Of a stretch of DNA of 64,000 bases, positions 9,825 through 22,200 are shown piece by piece. Source of the stretch: Bolinopsis microptera (lineage: Eukaryota > Ctenophora > Tentaculata > Lobata > Bolinopsidae); NCBI RefSeq assembly GCF_026151205.1, contig NC_087072.1:12562169-12626168 (forward strand), written 5' to 3'. Positions within the stretch are counted from its first letter, which is position 1; each line of letters starts with the position of its first letter. The notes below the pieces were generated by a model. It was not told the origin of the DNA. It saw only the letters and a program-made list of their open reading frames with translations, and searched no databases. Position numbers and translations under genes: made by a program.

Positions 9825-11053
9825 TAGGGATGCCAACCGATATTATCGGCCTATAATTATCGGCGATAATTTGCCAAAAATCGTTATCGATTATCGCGAT
9901 AATCAACCAATTTTTATTAATATTAGGGGAAAATAGCCTAAATTCAACATATTTTATAATCTGTTTCTTTGTAAAACCCGACTGCTACCATAATTTGCAG
10001 TGTGATGGTATTCTGATGTGCTATTTAGTGTGTAGTGTTTATGAATTTGCGGCAGTGAAAATTGAAAAGTCGTGTTATATTATCGCATCTAGTTAGTTAT
10101 GAGTTAAGTAGGTAGCTTGGAGGTTGTATGATCAGACGGTTATTCTGGTTTGTTGAAGCATGGAAAGAAACTTATACTGCAACGAGACTGCAAAACCTGT
10201 TCGAGCTTGCTGTGTAGTGTGTAGTATGTTGAAGAGATATGACCGGTCACCGGATAACTGATGCAGTGAACGAAGTTTTGAATGATTTGGAGCTAGGTAA
10301 TCTAAAACTGAATACAGGAGAGACTGAGTTAGTTAAAGACACTATCAAGACTGTGTTAAAGAGACAACAATCTCCCTTAAGCAGAAGTGAATATTCAGTT
10401 AATTGATAGCAAGCTGGAAGAGTCAAGAGATAGACTCGCCACTTTCTCGAACCCTTCTTGATAGGCTACGTACACGATATGTCGAGAGAAAGAACCTTAA
10501 CTTCGTATCGCTGGTAACGTTCTACTCGGACCCCGGTATTCTAGATGCAGATTTATATCAAGAATACAGAATGATCACGAAGTAAACCTTGATACGTAAT
10601 TCTAATTCTCTGCAGAGAAACAATAGGCCTTAGAGAACATTAATGGTCGATGGGCTTTTTATTATAGGGCAATGCCAATATTGCAATTGATTCTTTAACA
10701 AAGCATTAAGCAATAAAGCACACGATAATGCTATCAAAGTTTTCTATAGCTATTTTTATCTTTGAAGTTCGAATTTTACCGATATTAATTTTATTAAGGA
10801 TTTGTCATGACTCAATGTTTCTGCATTTTTGAAAATTAAATTCAATTAATGATATTGTTAAACTATATAATGATAATGTAACAAGGTTACATAGCATAGG
10901 AGCATAATTCAAGTATGCAGAGTGCAGACAAATATTACTTTTATTATCTTGCCAAATTTATCGCCGATAACCGATATTATCGCGATAATTTTGAAAAAGT
11001 TATCGATTATCGCGATAAAAATAAAAGAAATTGTACCGATAATGGCAACCCTA
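9825..11053. mobile_element. Decayed hAT-like DNA transposon
   Basis: The ends are TAGGGATGCCAACCGATA on the left and its imperfect inverse (…gataatggcaaccctA) on the right. TAGGG-TGCCAAC is close to the classic hAT end. Subterminal motifs tatcgattatcgcgataa occur near both ends in inverse arrangement. In the middle, 10403-10585 reads as RTLLDRLRTRYVERKNLNFV followed by SLVTFYSDPGILDADLYQEY, which resembles the LxDRxxxRxxERxNxxLVSLLxYxxDPxxLD stretch of hAT transposases. Stops and frame breaks elsewhere show the gene is dead. No convincing 8 bp target duplication was found. Confidence 0.55.
10403..10585 (+). pseudogene. hAT transposase fragment
   Basis: A 60-codon remnant with the motif LLDRLRTRYVERKN and then FYSDPGILDADLY. 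This matches the region of hAT transposases just before the C-terminal dimerisation domain. No start codon, BED finger or catalytic block survives around it. Identification rests on pattern memory only. Confidence 0.45.
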
Positions 11054-12958
11054 AAGTAAATGTCCTTCATAAATTGCATTTGAAGGTCGCAAATCTTTGA
11101 ATGATGCAGATAAATGTATGTAATACTATATTTAATAGGCGGTACAGAGTTAACAAGGGTTAATTTCTAAGACGATTTAAATAAAAATGGAAAACGGTTC
11201 AAGACGGCCGGAGTGTAATGAGGTGTAATACTAATAGTCAGTGTACGGACCTTATGATCATGGAATGTGGTGCCTAATAATGACTTAATTATCCACGAGA
11301 AAGAACTGATTATGCGAACATGTTAAATACTATAATTACTATTGGATACGTGAGGGCACTCCGAATAGAATTGCTCACCTAATGCGGGTTTTGAATCAGC
11401 GGGTAAATACTTCAACCCTTTTTAACTGCGGCAGTGAAATCCCGGCCGAAGGCCGGGTTATACAAGTGTCTAAATAAGCTCAAAACTGTCTCGTCAACAA
11501 CATCAGTACAGTATGGTAGATGTCCTTACTGCAATAGTGGCTTAACTTATTAATATTTTCTTAAAAGTCGTAAAATTTGAAGAACTAGTAGCGAGCCCAC
11601 AAAGTAAAGTTTTATTGGGGTTCCAGCGAGTCAGAATTAAGCTAATTAGTAGTTGGTAGTGGACCTGAATACTGGAAAATCTGTTTTGTAAACCATTTTT
11701 CAATGGTATCGCACAATTTGGTACGAAAGTCGGTGGGGTATGGTGGAAAAATCAATAAAAAGCAAAGGAAACACTAATACTGAAGCTGTAAGTTTAAATG
11801 TTCTGATCGCTATTGCATATTGACTATTATAATTTCTACATTATGTACATATCAGATTTCACAAAAAAGGACTCATTTTTGGAAGACATGGAAAACCTTT
11901 CAATTTCATTCCCTGTCATTAAAGTGAAAAATCTAATCCACTTCCCATTGCGAACATTTTATTAATACAGTAATAGTTTCATAAACGGTTTATGCAGATG
12001 ACTGTAGTCACTCAACGGGGAAAAGAAAATCAGTTAAGTATTCCAGAATCCAGATACATATAATTATAAAGTTAAACTATAAAATGAGGGAATCAATATT
12101 CAAAAATCATCGTTTTCCTTGAAACGCAAAAACCAAAATCAAGCTTAGATATACACTGTACATAATTTTACATTATACAACAACAAATATACAGCTACTC
12201 CTTATTACATTTAAAATTAGAGAATTTTGTGCTACTTTCAAAAATTCAACATTAATTTTCCAACCGTGGTGATGAATTTTGAAACGAGAAACAAACACCA
12301 GTAGACAAACCATCAACTAATCTAACCACTAAACTGCTGGGTTTCAATGTAACAGTATTGTTCCCGGTTTAAATAAAATCATTTTTTCTGATAAATTAAT
12401 CATCTGCAGAAAAGTCAGAGCTTCTCCGCAAGCAATCCTGGACCTCATTTTCCACTACTCCCCATGAAGGGTGGTTTTCTGTTTCACCTCAACTTCCACT
12501 GTCTACCTGCTCCTTGTTCCTGTGAAAGGATGAGGTTAAAATAAAATGGTATAATCGGAAAAACGTAAGTAAAAGTGTACGTGGTGTGACGTAGCGTAAG
12601 ATGTTGGGATCAAGGACTTTATACCTTAAACCTTTCGAATTCGATAACTACTTTTAGACACACACACTAAGTTAAGTTTCACAAACAATCGAGAAATCTT
12701 AAAGTTAACGCCAAAGATTGTGCTGCTCAGTTACTATCAAAACTGAGAACCGTGAATTTTACCAGACCAAACTGAATGTTTTACACTGAATCCATTGCGG
12801 CTCTTATTTGATAGCAAATTTATTTTTTCAAAGACGCGAGTTGATCGGAGTCAATATTATATTATTAAATATTATATTAGTTAACATTCTATTGGTCAGG
12901 AAATAGTCCTACACAAGCAATTTTGATTTTTGTTAGAATTAAGAACAGAACTAAAACC
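11054..12958. other. AT-rich region without recognisable gene
   Basis: No open frame of note, no RNA gene and no clear element boundary on either strand. It lies downstream of the 3' end of BBS9 and may hold its 3' untranslated region or decayed repeats. Confidence 0.5.
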
Positions 12959-13072
12959 GTACACTTTAAAGAGGTCTAATTAATTCGAGTATTTGATGAT
13001 GTACGGTTTTAGTAAAACCGTACATCCAACATCATCAAATACTCGAATTAATTAGACCTCTTTGAAGTGTAC
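12959..13072. repeat. Nearly perfect 114 bp hairpin (foldback MITE)
   Basis: The outer arm gtacactttaaagaggtcta and onward for about 45 bases is matched in inverse order up to 13072, with one mismatch and a small bulge. An inner second palindrome (tacggttttag and its inverse) fills the tip. The two ends are GTAC. It lies about 200 bp past the BBS9 stop codon and would fold into one long hairpin in any transcript. Confidence 0.8.
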
Positions 13073-13278
13073 ATAACATTATTTAAAAATATTTGCTGTT
13101 GCCTGAACTAAATTCAGTTGTTGGTGGTGATTCATCATTTGTGTCAGTACTTTTGGGTTTACTTTTTAGGTTTCCTCACCGTTATCATAACGCGTTAATA
13201 AAAGTATAGTTGAAACTCTACAATATGTAGTTATATATCAGTTCTGAAGAGTATTTCTCCGGTACGGCTTTTTAATAT

Positions 13279-16200
13279 TTACCTTTGAGATTGTTTCTCA
13301 GAGAAAGTATTGAGAGACAGAGTTCCGCCCTTGTTCAGCCGCTCCAGTAACAGTGCAATGTGCTTCTTTAACTTAGTCGTGTCCGAGGGTAGCTTCAATG
13401 ACGCTGCCACAACTGGGAGTAACAGGTCATTAACAGATCATTAAAAATAAATTCAATGATAATTTTATAATTTATCATATTTATCATATGTATACGCGCT
13501 TCCGTAGCGTATGATAGAAGAGTGTTTTATCTTAATACTCATAGTGATGTTATTATATTTACATAAATTATTATTAATATTATTATTTATAATTTTTAAA
13601 ATATTATTTTTTAGCTGAGTGAACAGCTAAATATAACTATTCTTACAGTTTTCCTCTTTTATTTACCTGACTGTTCCTTGGTTGTTTTAGCAAGGCACGT
13701 TCTCAGCAACATCGTGATACTCGCATCAACCATTTCCTCCCATCCCTGCAGTTCAACTTATTGATTAATTAATTAATTAATTAATTGCGATTTATCTAAA
13801 ATATTCAGTCCATTTAACTGGAGCACTTAAACGACTTGCTAACTGCCATTGAGATCTTTATTATACATATTATAAATATAAACATCCCATGGAAGTTTTC
13901 ACATTCTTTTACAATCTTAGTCATTTCTCCTTCACACCCTTGCCAGGGCCTTGTATAGTCACCAAGAATAAAACAAAGTAAACACTATACTAAGTACTGT
14001 GTTTTTTATAAAGAGTACTGACCACATCATCCGCACTATTCACATCTGGAGTGAGACAGGACTGCAGCACAGCAGACTGCTTATCATCCAGCGCAGGACA
14101 CCACAGCTTCACCAGCAGCAGCAGCAGTTTGGTGGCTGTGCTCAGAGCGTGGTCCGCTTCTTCTAGTGCTTTCGTGGTCTGTAGATCCACATCTGCTAGC
14201 GCTAATATCTGGTGTTAGGGTGTTAGGGTGTTAGAGGATGTCAGAGTGTCGGTGTATGTTGCTAGTTTGAAGTTAGAGCATTAACCGTTCTGTGAACACT
14301 GCTCATGCAGCTGCTACTCCAATAGTTAATACTCATATCTTGACCTTGAGAGTCACCTTTATCTAAAACATACTACTACTTACTTGCTTGATATGTAATA
14401 ATATACTACTACTTACCTACTTGATATATAATAATATACATTATAAACCTGCTGATAGGTGCCCTCCAGCAAAGTGTCCATGTTTTGCAGGGGAGAGGGA
14501 GTCTTGTCCTTGAAGCGAGTGAGCAGTCTGCGCTGTATGGCGCGGAACTGTTGCGCGCGCTGCGACAACATCTCCCGGTAACTGCGCTGTCTGACACGCA
14601 GCTCGAACCGCGAGTCTATGATGTCGAAATACTCTTGTAGCGGGACGGGACCCGGGAAGGTAATGGAGAGTGGTTGTGGACCCCCCTGTGGAGACGGTGG
14701 GGTAATATTGGAAATAAAGTGTTTTTATAATCCATTACCGGCACAGAATACATAATGCGGGTGTGATCATCAGGCTCTTGAAATGCAACTTTCAATAAAA
14801 AAGTGAGGTTGAGAAAGAAAGGTAGGTGTTGCAGAACAAGCACGGAGTAAAAGGTTTGAAGAGCAGTGCTAAATAATATGTAAATATTAAGAAGGAAGGT
14901 CTCCTGAGGAACTGGCGTTGAGTCAATGGTTTGACAAATATTCTTAATTATTTTGATTAGCTTTTTGAACTTACGATCTTTTCAAAGTGACGCCGAAGTT
15001 TGGTCAGGAACTGTTTTATAACAATGTAGAGAGCTAAGAAACTGTTAGACTGGATCCTGTACTTCTCTGAAAAACAATGTAGAGAGCTAAGAATCTGTTA
15101 GACTGAATCCTGTACTTCTCTGAAAATTAATACTGACAAATAATTCAAATTCAACTGTTAGTGTTGTGATCTCTGTTAAAAACACACACACACCATGCAC
15201 TTTAATGTCATTATGGTGCTATCACAAGAATCTATTTCAAGTACGAACATTCGATAATGTTCAAGTACATGAACATTATCCCAAACATTAAAATATAGGT
15301 TTACTGATCGAGTGATCGTTATATAACTCTCATATATTATTATGTAGGGTCTACTACTATATAAGTATTTAACAAGCGTAATAGCGGAGTTGATTATACT
15401 TAATCTCATCATGTTGGTGTATAAATATGGACACGAAGGGAAACACACAACGTAAGGCTTGAAATCTTCGTAAAACTAGATCATTAGAGCATGTAAAAAC
15501 ATTTAACTTAAAGATGAGCACTCTATCAAGTATATGCTATTATATTAATATAATGCATTTCAAAGTTTAATCTGGGTTAGCAGTTTCGTTTTGGGCATTT
15601 TGATTTTAGAATTCATGTTAGTATTATATAATGTATGTATAATACACAATTGCAATGGTTGAGCAGAGTTAAGTTGAAGGAAAAAATCAAGATTTCCTTC
15701 TTTAACAAGAATTGCGCCCGATGTTTTGTTGTAGCGGACGCTAGATTTCCATCCACTTCAACTACAAGCTCTAATCAGCTCACTTCATAATATGAACATT
15801 ATTTTTTAAATAGAGAAACACTTGTGATTGAATTCAATTGCCGTAGAGCTTAATTTTTATCTGTAATTTAAGAAATTGTAAGCAAAAAGTGAACACTGAC
15901 TACATGCTATAATATACATCACATCTCCGCAAGTAACCCTTGCACGCCATGCGCGCGTCTAGTTGTGTAGTTGTCATGGTAACGAACGGAAGGAAGGAAG
16001 GAAGGAAGGAAGGAAGGAAGGAAGGAAGGAAGGAAGGAAGGAAGGAAGGAAGGAAGGAAGGAAGGAAGGAAGGAAGGAAGGAAGGAAGGAAGGAAGGAAG
16101 GAAGGAAGGAAGGAAGGAAGGAAGGAAGGAAGGAAGGAAGGAAGGAAGGAAGGAAGGAAGGAAGGAAGGAAGGAAGGAAGGAAGGAAGGAAGGAAGGAAG

Positions 16201-19200
16201 GAAGGAAGGAAGGAAGGAAGGAAGGAAGGAATGACAACATATTCAGACCCAATTACCGCTATCTCCAAAATCCACGTTTTTCTGCAAAAACTACCATTCG
16301 TAACCTTTCACTATTGTCTTTTTACAAAACAGTGTGAATGGAAAAATATAACTCATAATAATAAATCCACAGTTTTGATTTTATAACAAGTAATTCAGAG
16401 GCAACTTGATCTGATATCAGAATTTAGGGTGACCCCGTACCAACCACGATTAAATATATTACTAAACACTTACCAATACAATATATTATTGTTTATTATA
16501 AATATGCAAATATTCATGATAACAGCAACACATTTTGACTTATAGAACATAGCCCACTTAGTATAATGTTTTTAAATAATATCATAACACACTGACGTAT
16601 GAGTTTACAGACATCCTCGCGCTTTGGTCATGCTCGGCTGAAACGTGGCTGATAGTGACAATGAGACACGTTGCCCGGGTTGGACCAATAGAATGAGAGG
16701 CGAGAGCATTATGATTGCCACCCCCGGAGGGCAGCTTTCCGCACAACTGGGCTTATAAAAACTGGGCGTATAAAAACTGGCACTCAAGCTGCAATTTAGA
16801 GAAAATGGAGCGGGAATCTCACAGCCCATCTCCCACTAAATTCAGTCTGTCTAGTACACATTATTTCAGGGAGCATGATTCTTGTGACGGACAATTTAAC
16901 TTAAATTAATTTAAGGTACCTTGTTCTCATAATTAAATTTCATACCAGAAATTCAGTTGTAATTTCTTCCGCACTGCAAGAAATTATTTATATTCCTCTC
17001 ACAGCAACTGCAAGTAGGAGATCAACTCCACAACGAGAATAGTTCCAAGAGATAAATAGAAATTTTTCCATATTGTGTTTGCTAAGGTGTGTTATAACAT
17101 ATATTTAATTGTTTGAAGCTGCAAGTTTTCTCAACCAAACCCCAGTCGTATCTGGCGTTTTGTGGACAACTAAGCGACTTAGAGGTAGCGGCATCTTCCC
17201 AGCATTATGGAATCCTTTGTATAAAGTTTTCACTATCATTATTTTCGTAGACAAAATATTTTTTGTGAGTTTTTTAAATATTGAATTTTGTTCGCTAAGG
17301 TAAGTTATAGTTATATGATATAGATTCAATTATTTGAAGCTGCGTGGCCAGTTTTCTCAACCAAGGTCCAGCCATTTGTCTGAATGTTAGAAGCTGATAA
17401 ATGTTCTCACTGTTCCAAATCTTATGATTTAATGTAACAAATTAACTGATAACTATCACATAATATAATATAATAATATAATTTAAGGCTGTAAAGTTTT
17501 CTTATTTATGTCTAAATCAGTTGTATTGCTACAGATAAACTGTTCGCTCTATATTTTTATCATCTTGTTCGTTCGATCAAACAAAACACTGTCATTGTTA
17601 TTTATTTGGTTTCTTTGCATGCTTGTTGCAGCCTGTCGTTTGTCCCCCCCCCCCCCCCCCTTGTTCTCTACAAGCCTTACATTTAAATGCTATATTAATT
17701 TCCACAAAGGATGAGCTTAATTTTAATTAAATCCGAAATCCGTCAGTTGTCTACACATTATTGACTCACGAGAGTTTTTAGCAGCGAGAAGGGTAACTAT
17801 CTCTCCTGAGGCACACTTGAAAGCAACATTATTGACTCACGAGAGTTTTTAGCAGCGAGAAGGGTAACTATCTCCCCTGAGGCACACTTGAAAGCAACAT
17901 TACTGACTCACGAGAGTTTTTAGCAGCGAGAAGGGTAACTATCTCCCCTGAGGCACACTTGAAAGCAACACATTATTGACTCACGAGAGTTTTTAGCAGC
18001 GAGAAGGGTAACTATCTCTCCTGAGGCACACTTGAAAGCAACATTATTGACTCACGAGAGTTTTTAGCAGCGAGAAGGGTAACTATCTCCCCTGAGGCAC
18101 ACTTGAAAGCAACACACCCGTTCTGGCCTCCCTCCGCCTCGCAGTTCATTTCAGAGAACAGTTCCAGTAGGTTAACTGCTGGCTTGTTCGTCTCTATCGT
18201 TATCTGAGGAGGTTACTTGTTGACCGGAGATTAATTAATAATCTATTAATAATAAGGGTTTGTTACTGTTAGCTTACAAGGTTAGGCGTTTGTTGGGCTC
18301 AGTCACAAAAAATTGCCATTTATTGTTTGGTATATACTGATGTGTTGCTTCAACTTGATCTATTTTGGAGGATCATACTTTTGCTTTCTCTTGTATACCC
18401 CGTCTGTGGACCTATGCACAGTAATGTCCGTATTTACTATTTACACACCTAAATAACCTACAGAATTCTACAAAGAGCATATACTTCAGCAGCTTTTGTA
18501 TTGGCATTTACACTATTTACCATAACACTCTCTCAAACAGCAAAACATAGACCGTACGGCATTGCACAATGAATTATAATACAGTATGCCACTTAGATAG
18601 TCGACATATGGCTGAGCTCTTTTCCCCTTGGTTGTAGAGTGTGTAAGGCCGATTTGAAAAATTTATTAATAAGGCGTCTTTCCGTGAGATAAAATTTATG
18701 AATAAAGTTTGATATACCTACCGACCTCAGAATGATTATTTTCCTTCCAGAGACATGTGACATTGCAGTCCCGGTGCAGTCCCTTGAGAGCTATAAACAG
18801 ATAAACAGATGATAAAGAGAGACCGCTAGTGCCATCAACTAAATATCCAATGCAAACGAACGAGTTGTGCACGTGCACGACCGAGTTGTGCACGTGCACA
18901 ACAACACCCCTTGCAACTTGGAACCTTGTCTCATTAGCCACTAGAGCTACAACATTAAATGTTTATTTAACTATTCGAAAATGTTATTAAAAAAAGGATT
19001 TCAATCAGATACTGAGGATCTGAAAGTAGTTAAAGCACAGCACCTGTATAATCTGTATAATCTGTGCGCGTCAGTAGGTAATGAGCTCCCGCTGTTCCAC
19101 ATGACATTACGGCAATATTACAACTCCCAGAGCTATAAATATAATATGCTACAAATTGTTTTGTAATATAGTGTTCATCTTGGGAGTAGACATTGGAATT

Positions 19201-22200
19201 TGGAATAGACATTAACGAGATTCATAGATGGTTAGTTTATAGCTAAGTTGGATGTTGAGAGGCTTTTATATCGGTTTGATTAGATAGAAAGCACCTCAAT
19301 TTAAGTAAACTAAAGTAGACAGTTGGCTAACTAGACAGTTGGCTGGTCGCATTAGCCAAACTATATCACGGATTATTAGCCTAGCATTAAATAACGTTAA
19401 CTAGGACCTCACTGTTTGTGGACTGTGTTTGCGTTGTTGTTCAGTGAAAAAGTTCATTTCTATTTCTTGTCATCCAACTCCATGTGGCTATAAACCTATC
19501 TTAAATTCACATTTTCTCATTGATAACGTGTACGTTCTATATTTTATATTGTTTAACCTAATTTGTATAACCTATATTGTATAACCTAATTTAATTTAAT
19601 TTTAATAAAAGCAACATTGCAGCAATGTTAATACACTTGTGTGCGTTAACAGTGTTAGCGGCAGAAGTGTACAGTGAAGTGACTGTAGATCTGGATTGTG
19701 GTAAAGTCAGAGGAACAAGGAACGAGACTCAAGTGGGAGATGTGCTGGAGTTCCACCAGATACCATACGGAGTACCCCCAGTGGGAGCTAGACGCTGGAC
19801 TCACTCTATTCTCCTGGAGCCTGGGGAGACAGGACAGTGCTGGGAGGAGGAGGTCTACAACGCGGCCAGTCCACAGGACCCCCCTATAAAGTGTGTGCAG
19901 TACTGGTCAGGTAGTGTAAAGGGGCAGGAGGATTGTCTCCACCTGTCTGTGAGGACACCCACCCTGGACCCCTCCTCTCCTCTCCCCGTTCTAGTCTGGA
20001 TACATGGAGGTGCTTTCTGGAGCGGCTGGAGTGATGACAAGGGATACGCACCAACTGCTAATTTCACAGCAGACCTAAACGTAATTACTGTCAACATCAA
20101 CTACAGGCTGGATCTGATGGGCTTCTTCTCCACCCCCGAGATCTGGAACGACCCTGAGAACCCGGGAAACTACGGTAACTTTGGGATAGGAGACGCTATA
20201 ACAGCCCTGAAATGGGTGCGAACTAACATCGCACAGTTCGGAGGAGACCCAGAAGCAGTGACAGTATTAGGAGAGAGTTCAGGAGGAACTATAGTTCTGG
20301 GACTCCTGGTAGCTGACCAGGCAGACGGTCTGTTCCGGACAGCTATAGCTCTCTCTGCTCCAGCAAAGTGGGTTTCAACTTACCAGGACGCGTACGAGAG
20401 GAGGAGGAGTTTTGTGTCGGATGTTGGGTGTAATCAGAGCAGTGAGGCGGAGAGGCGACAGTGTCTGAGGGAGATGGATGTGGAGAGTCTCATAAAACAC
20501 GTGGATCTGAACAGAGGCTGGGGTTTCTATGACTTCCCTTTAGCAGCAGGGCTCCAGGGAGAGAGTGTGGACTACAACGTGCTGGAACCCACCCTGATTA
20601 AAGTGTCTCCCACAGAGCTTGGTAGGAGGAAGAACACGGCGAATAAGAGAGAGCGAGTAAAGCCCGTAAAGGTAATCCTGTCTAACACTGCACAAGAAGT
20701 GGGATATAATTCTCTTTACTACGGACTTAATCTGGTGGACACCTGGGAGAAGGCTAGCTCTCTGCTTAGTGACAGGTTGATGAAGTTGGAAAAAGAGACA
20801 GGCTTCAGAGTGAGAGATGGTCTCCAGTCAGCAATTGAGGAGAGGTACAACTTCGGGGTAACAGAGGAAGGCAAATGGTGGCCTCAGCTTTACTTCGACA
20901 CCCTCGTAACCGACATCAGAACAACTTGTATCACTAACGACCTGACAGAGGACCTGAACAACAACCCACTTTACGAAGCGAGAAGAATGTACGTTAAGAG
21001 TCGACCTGACGAGATCAAACGAACCAACTCCATCTTACTTCCGTACGAGACGATACACGGCTGGGACACAGAGGCTCTGTTCGGGTACGGCTGGTTCAAA
21101 TTGAACAGCTCCAACCTGAGGCACCAGAGGAAGTTTGAGGAGAACTTGAGGGACCTGGTCCACTACTTGTGCTACGAGAAGGAGATAGAGGCCTGGAACC
21201 AGGACAGTACTCTGGTGTTCGAGAACGAGGATTTCCCAAACGCAGTAAAGGTCGTTAGAGAATGGCCCCAGATACAGGAGTGTAGATTCTGGGAGAGAAA
21301 GGAAATGTTGGAGTGGGGCTGGCAAAACTAGGAATCCTGGACGATTCATCCTAATTAGTTTATTAATTAGTTAATTAATTAGTTAATCCTAATGTTTAGT
21401 GGTTAGCTAGCTAAAAACATTATCCAGGGGTTTTGGAAGGGGCAAAAGTGTTCAGTTTTTCTATTTCTATGTTTTCCTGTTCACTATTTACTAATACTAA
21501 ATTATTGCCGCTAATGTATTTATTGTTTGTGTGTATTAGTACGACACGTGATAATGATTATAATATTAATAATAAACTTGACAACAGATAGAGATGTAAT
21601 ACACATTTCTCAAAACGAATAGAGGTCACCTCGACATCTGTAGTCAGGCAATAACTGTAATCGTATTTATTCATGCATGTTAAAATTTTGTTCGTTTTCG
21701 AATTAAAGATTCGGGTATATATACCCAAATTCCGGTATATATAGCTTGCAAAGTTGCGAATAAACAATGAAATGTGCTGGAATGATCAGATCAAGAAATG
21801 AACAACTCCATCCTCCCAGACTGACCTTATGAGCAGCAGTCTTCTCAGGACAAGTAGCAGTAACGACGAGCTGCAGAGGAAGCTGAACAGAGTTGTGAAC
21901 AGAGCGGGGAGAGTTGTGGTTGTTGGTGTAGTGAGCCACTAGCGGCACCACCAGGTCGCTCGCTACTCTCTGACCCGTGTTGTAGATTGAGAATGTTGCC
22001 AGCGACGTCGGACCTGAACCTAGGATTAACAGCTTTGAATGACCGGTGAAAAGGGCTGAAAGGTGTTAGGTTCTTTTACATTCTTGAAAAGTTCATGCAG
22101 GAGTGCGTCAAATGAGCTGGAAATCTGAATTGAATATCTAATTAAGATAATATTACGTTATAACTACTACTACTAGTAGTAATATTTATAAGAAAACAGG

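Noticed and set aside
15900-16386. Open frames of 92-148 codons on both strands made of Lys-Glu-Gly-Arg or Leu-Pro-Ser-Phe repeats
   Set aside because: Pure artefact of the (GGAA)n microsatellite; no coding signal outside the repeat.
17757-18113. Possible CRISPR-like array of five regular repeats
   Set aside because: Repeats are directly contiguous with no unique spacers, lie in an animal gene and contain exon sequence with a splice donor.
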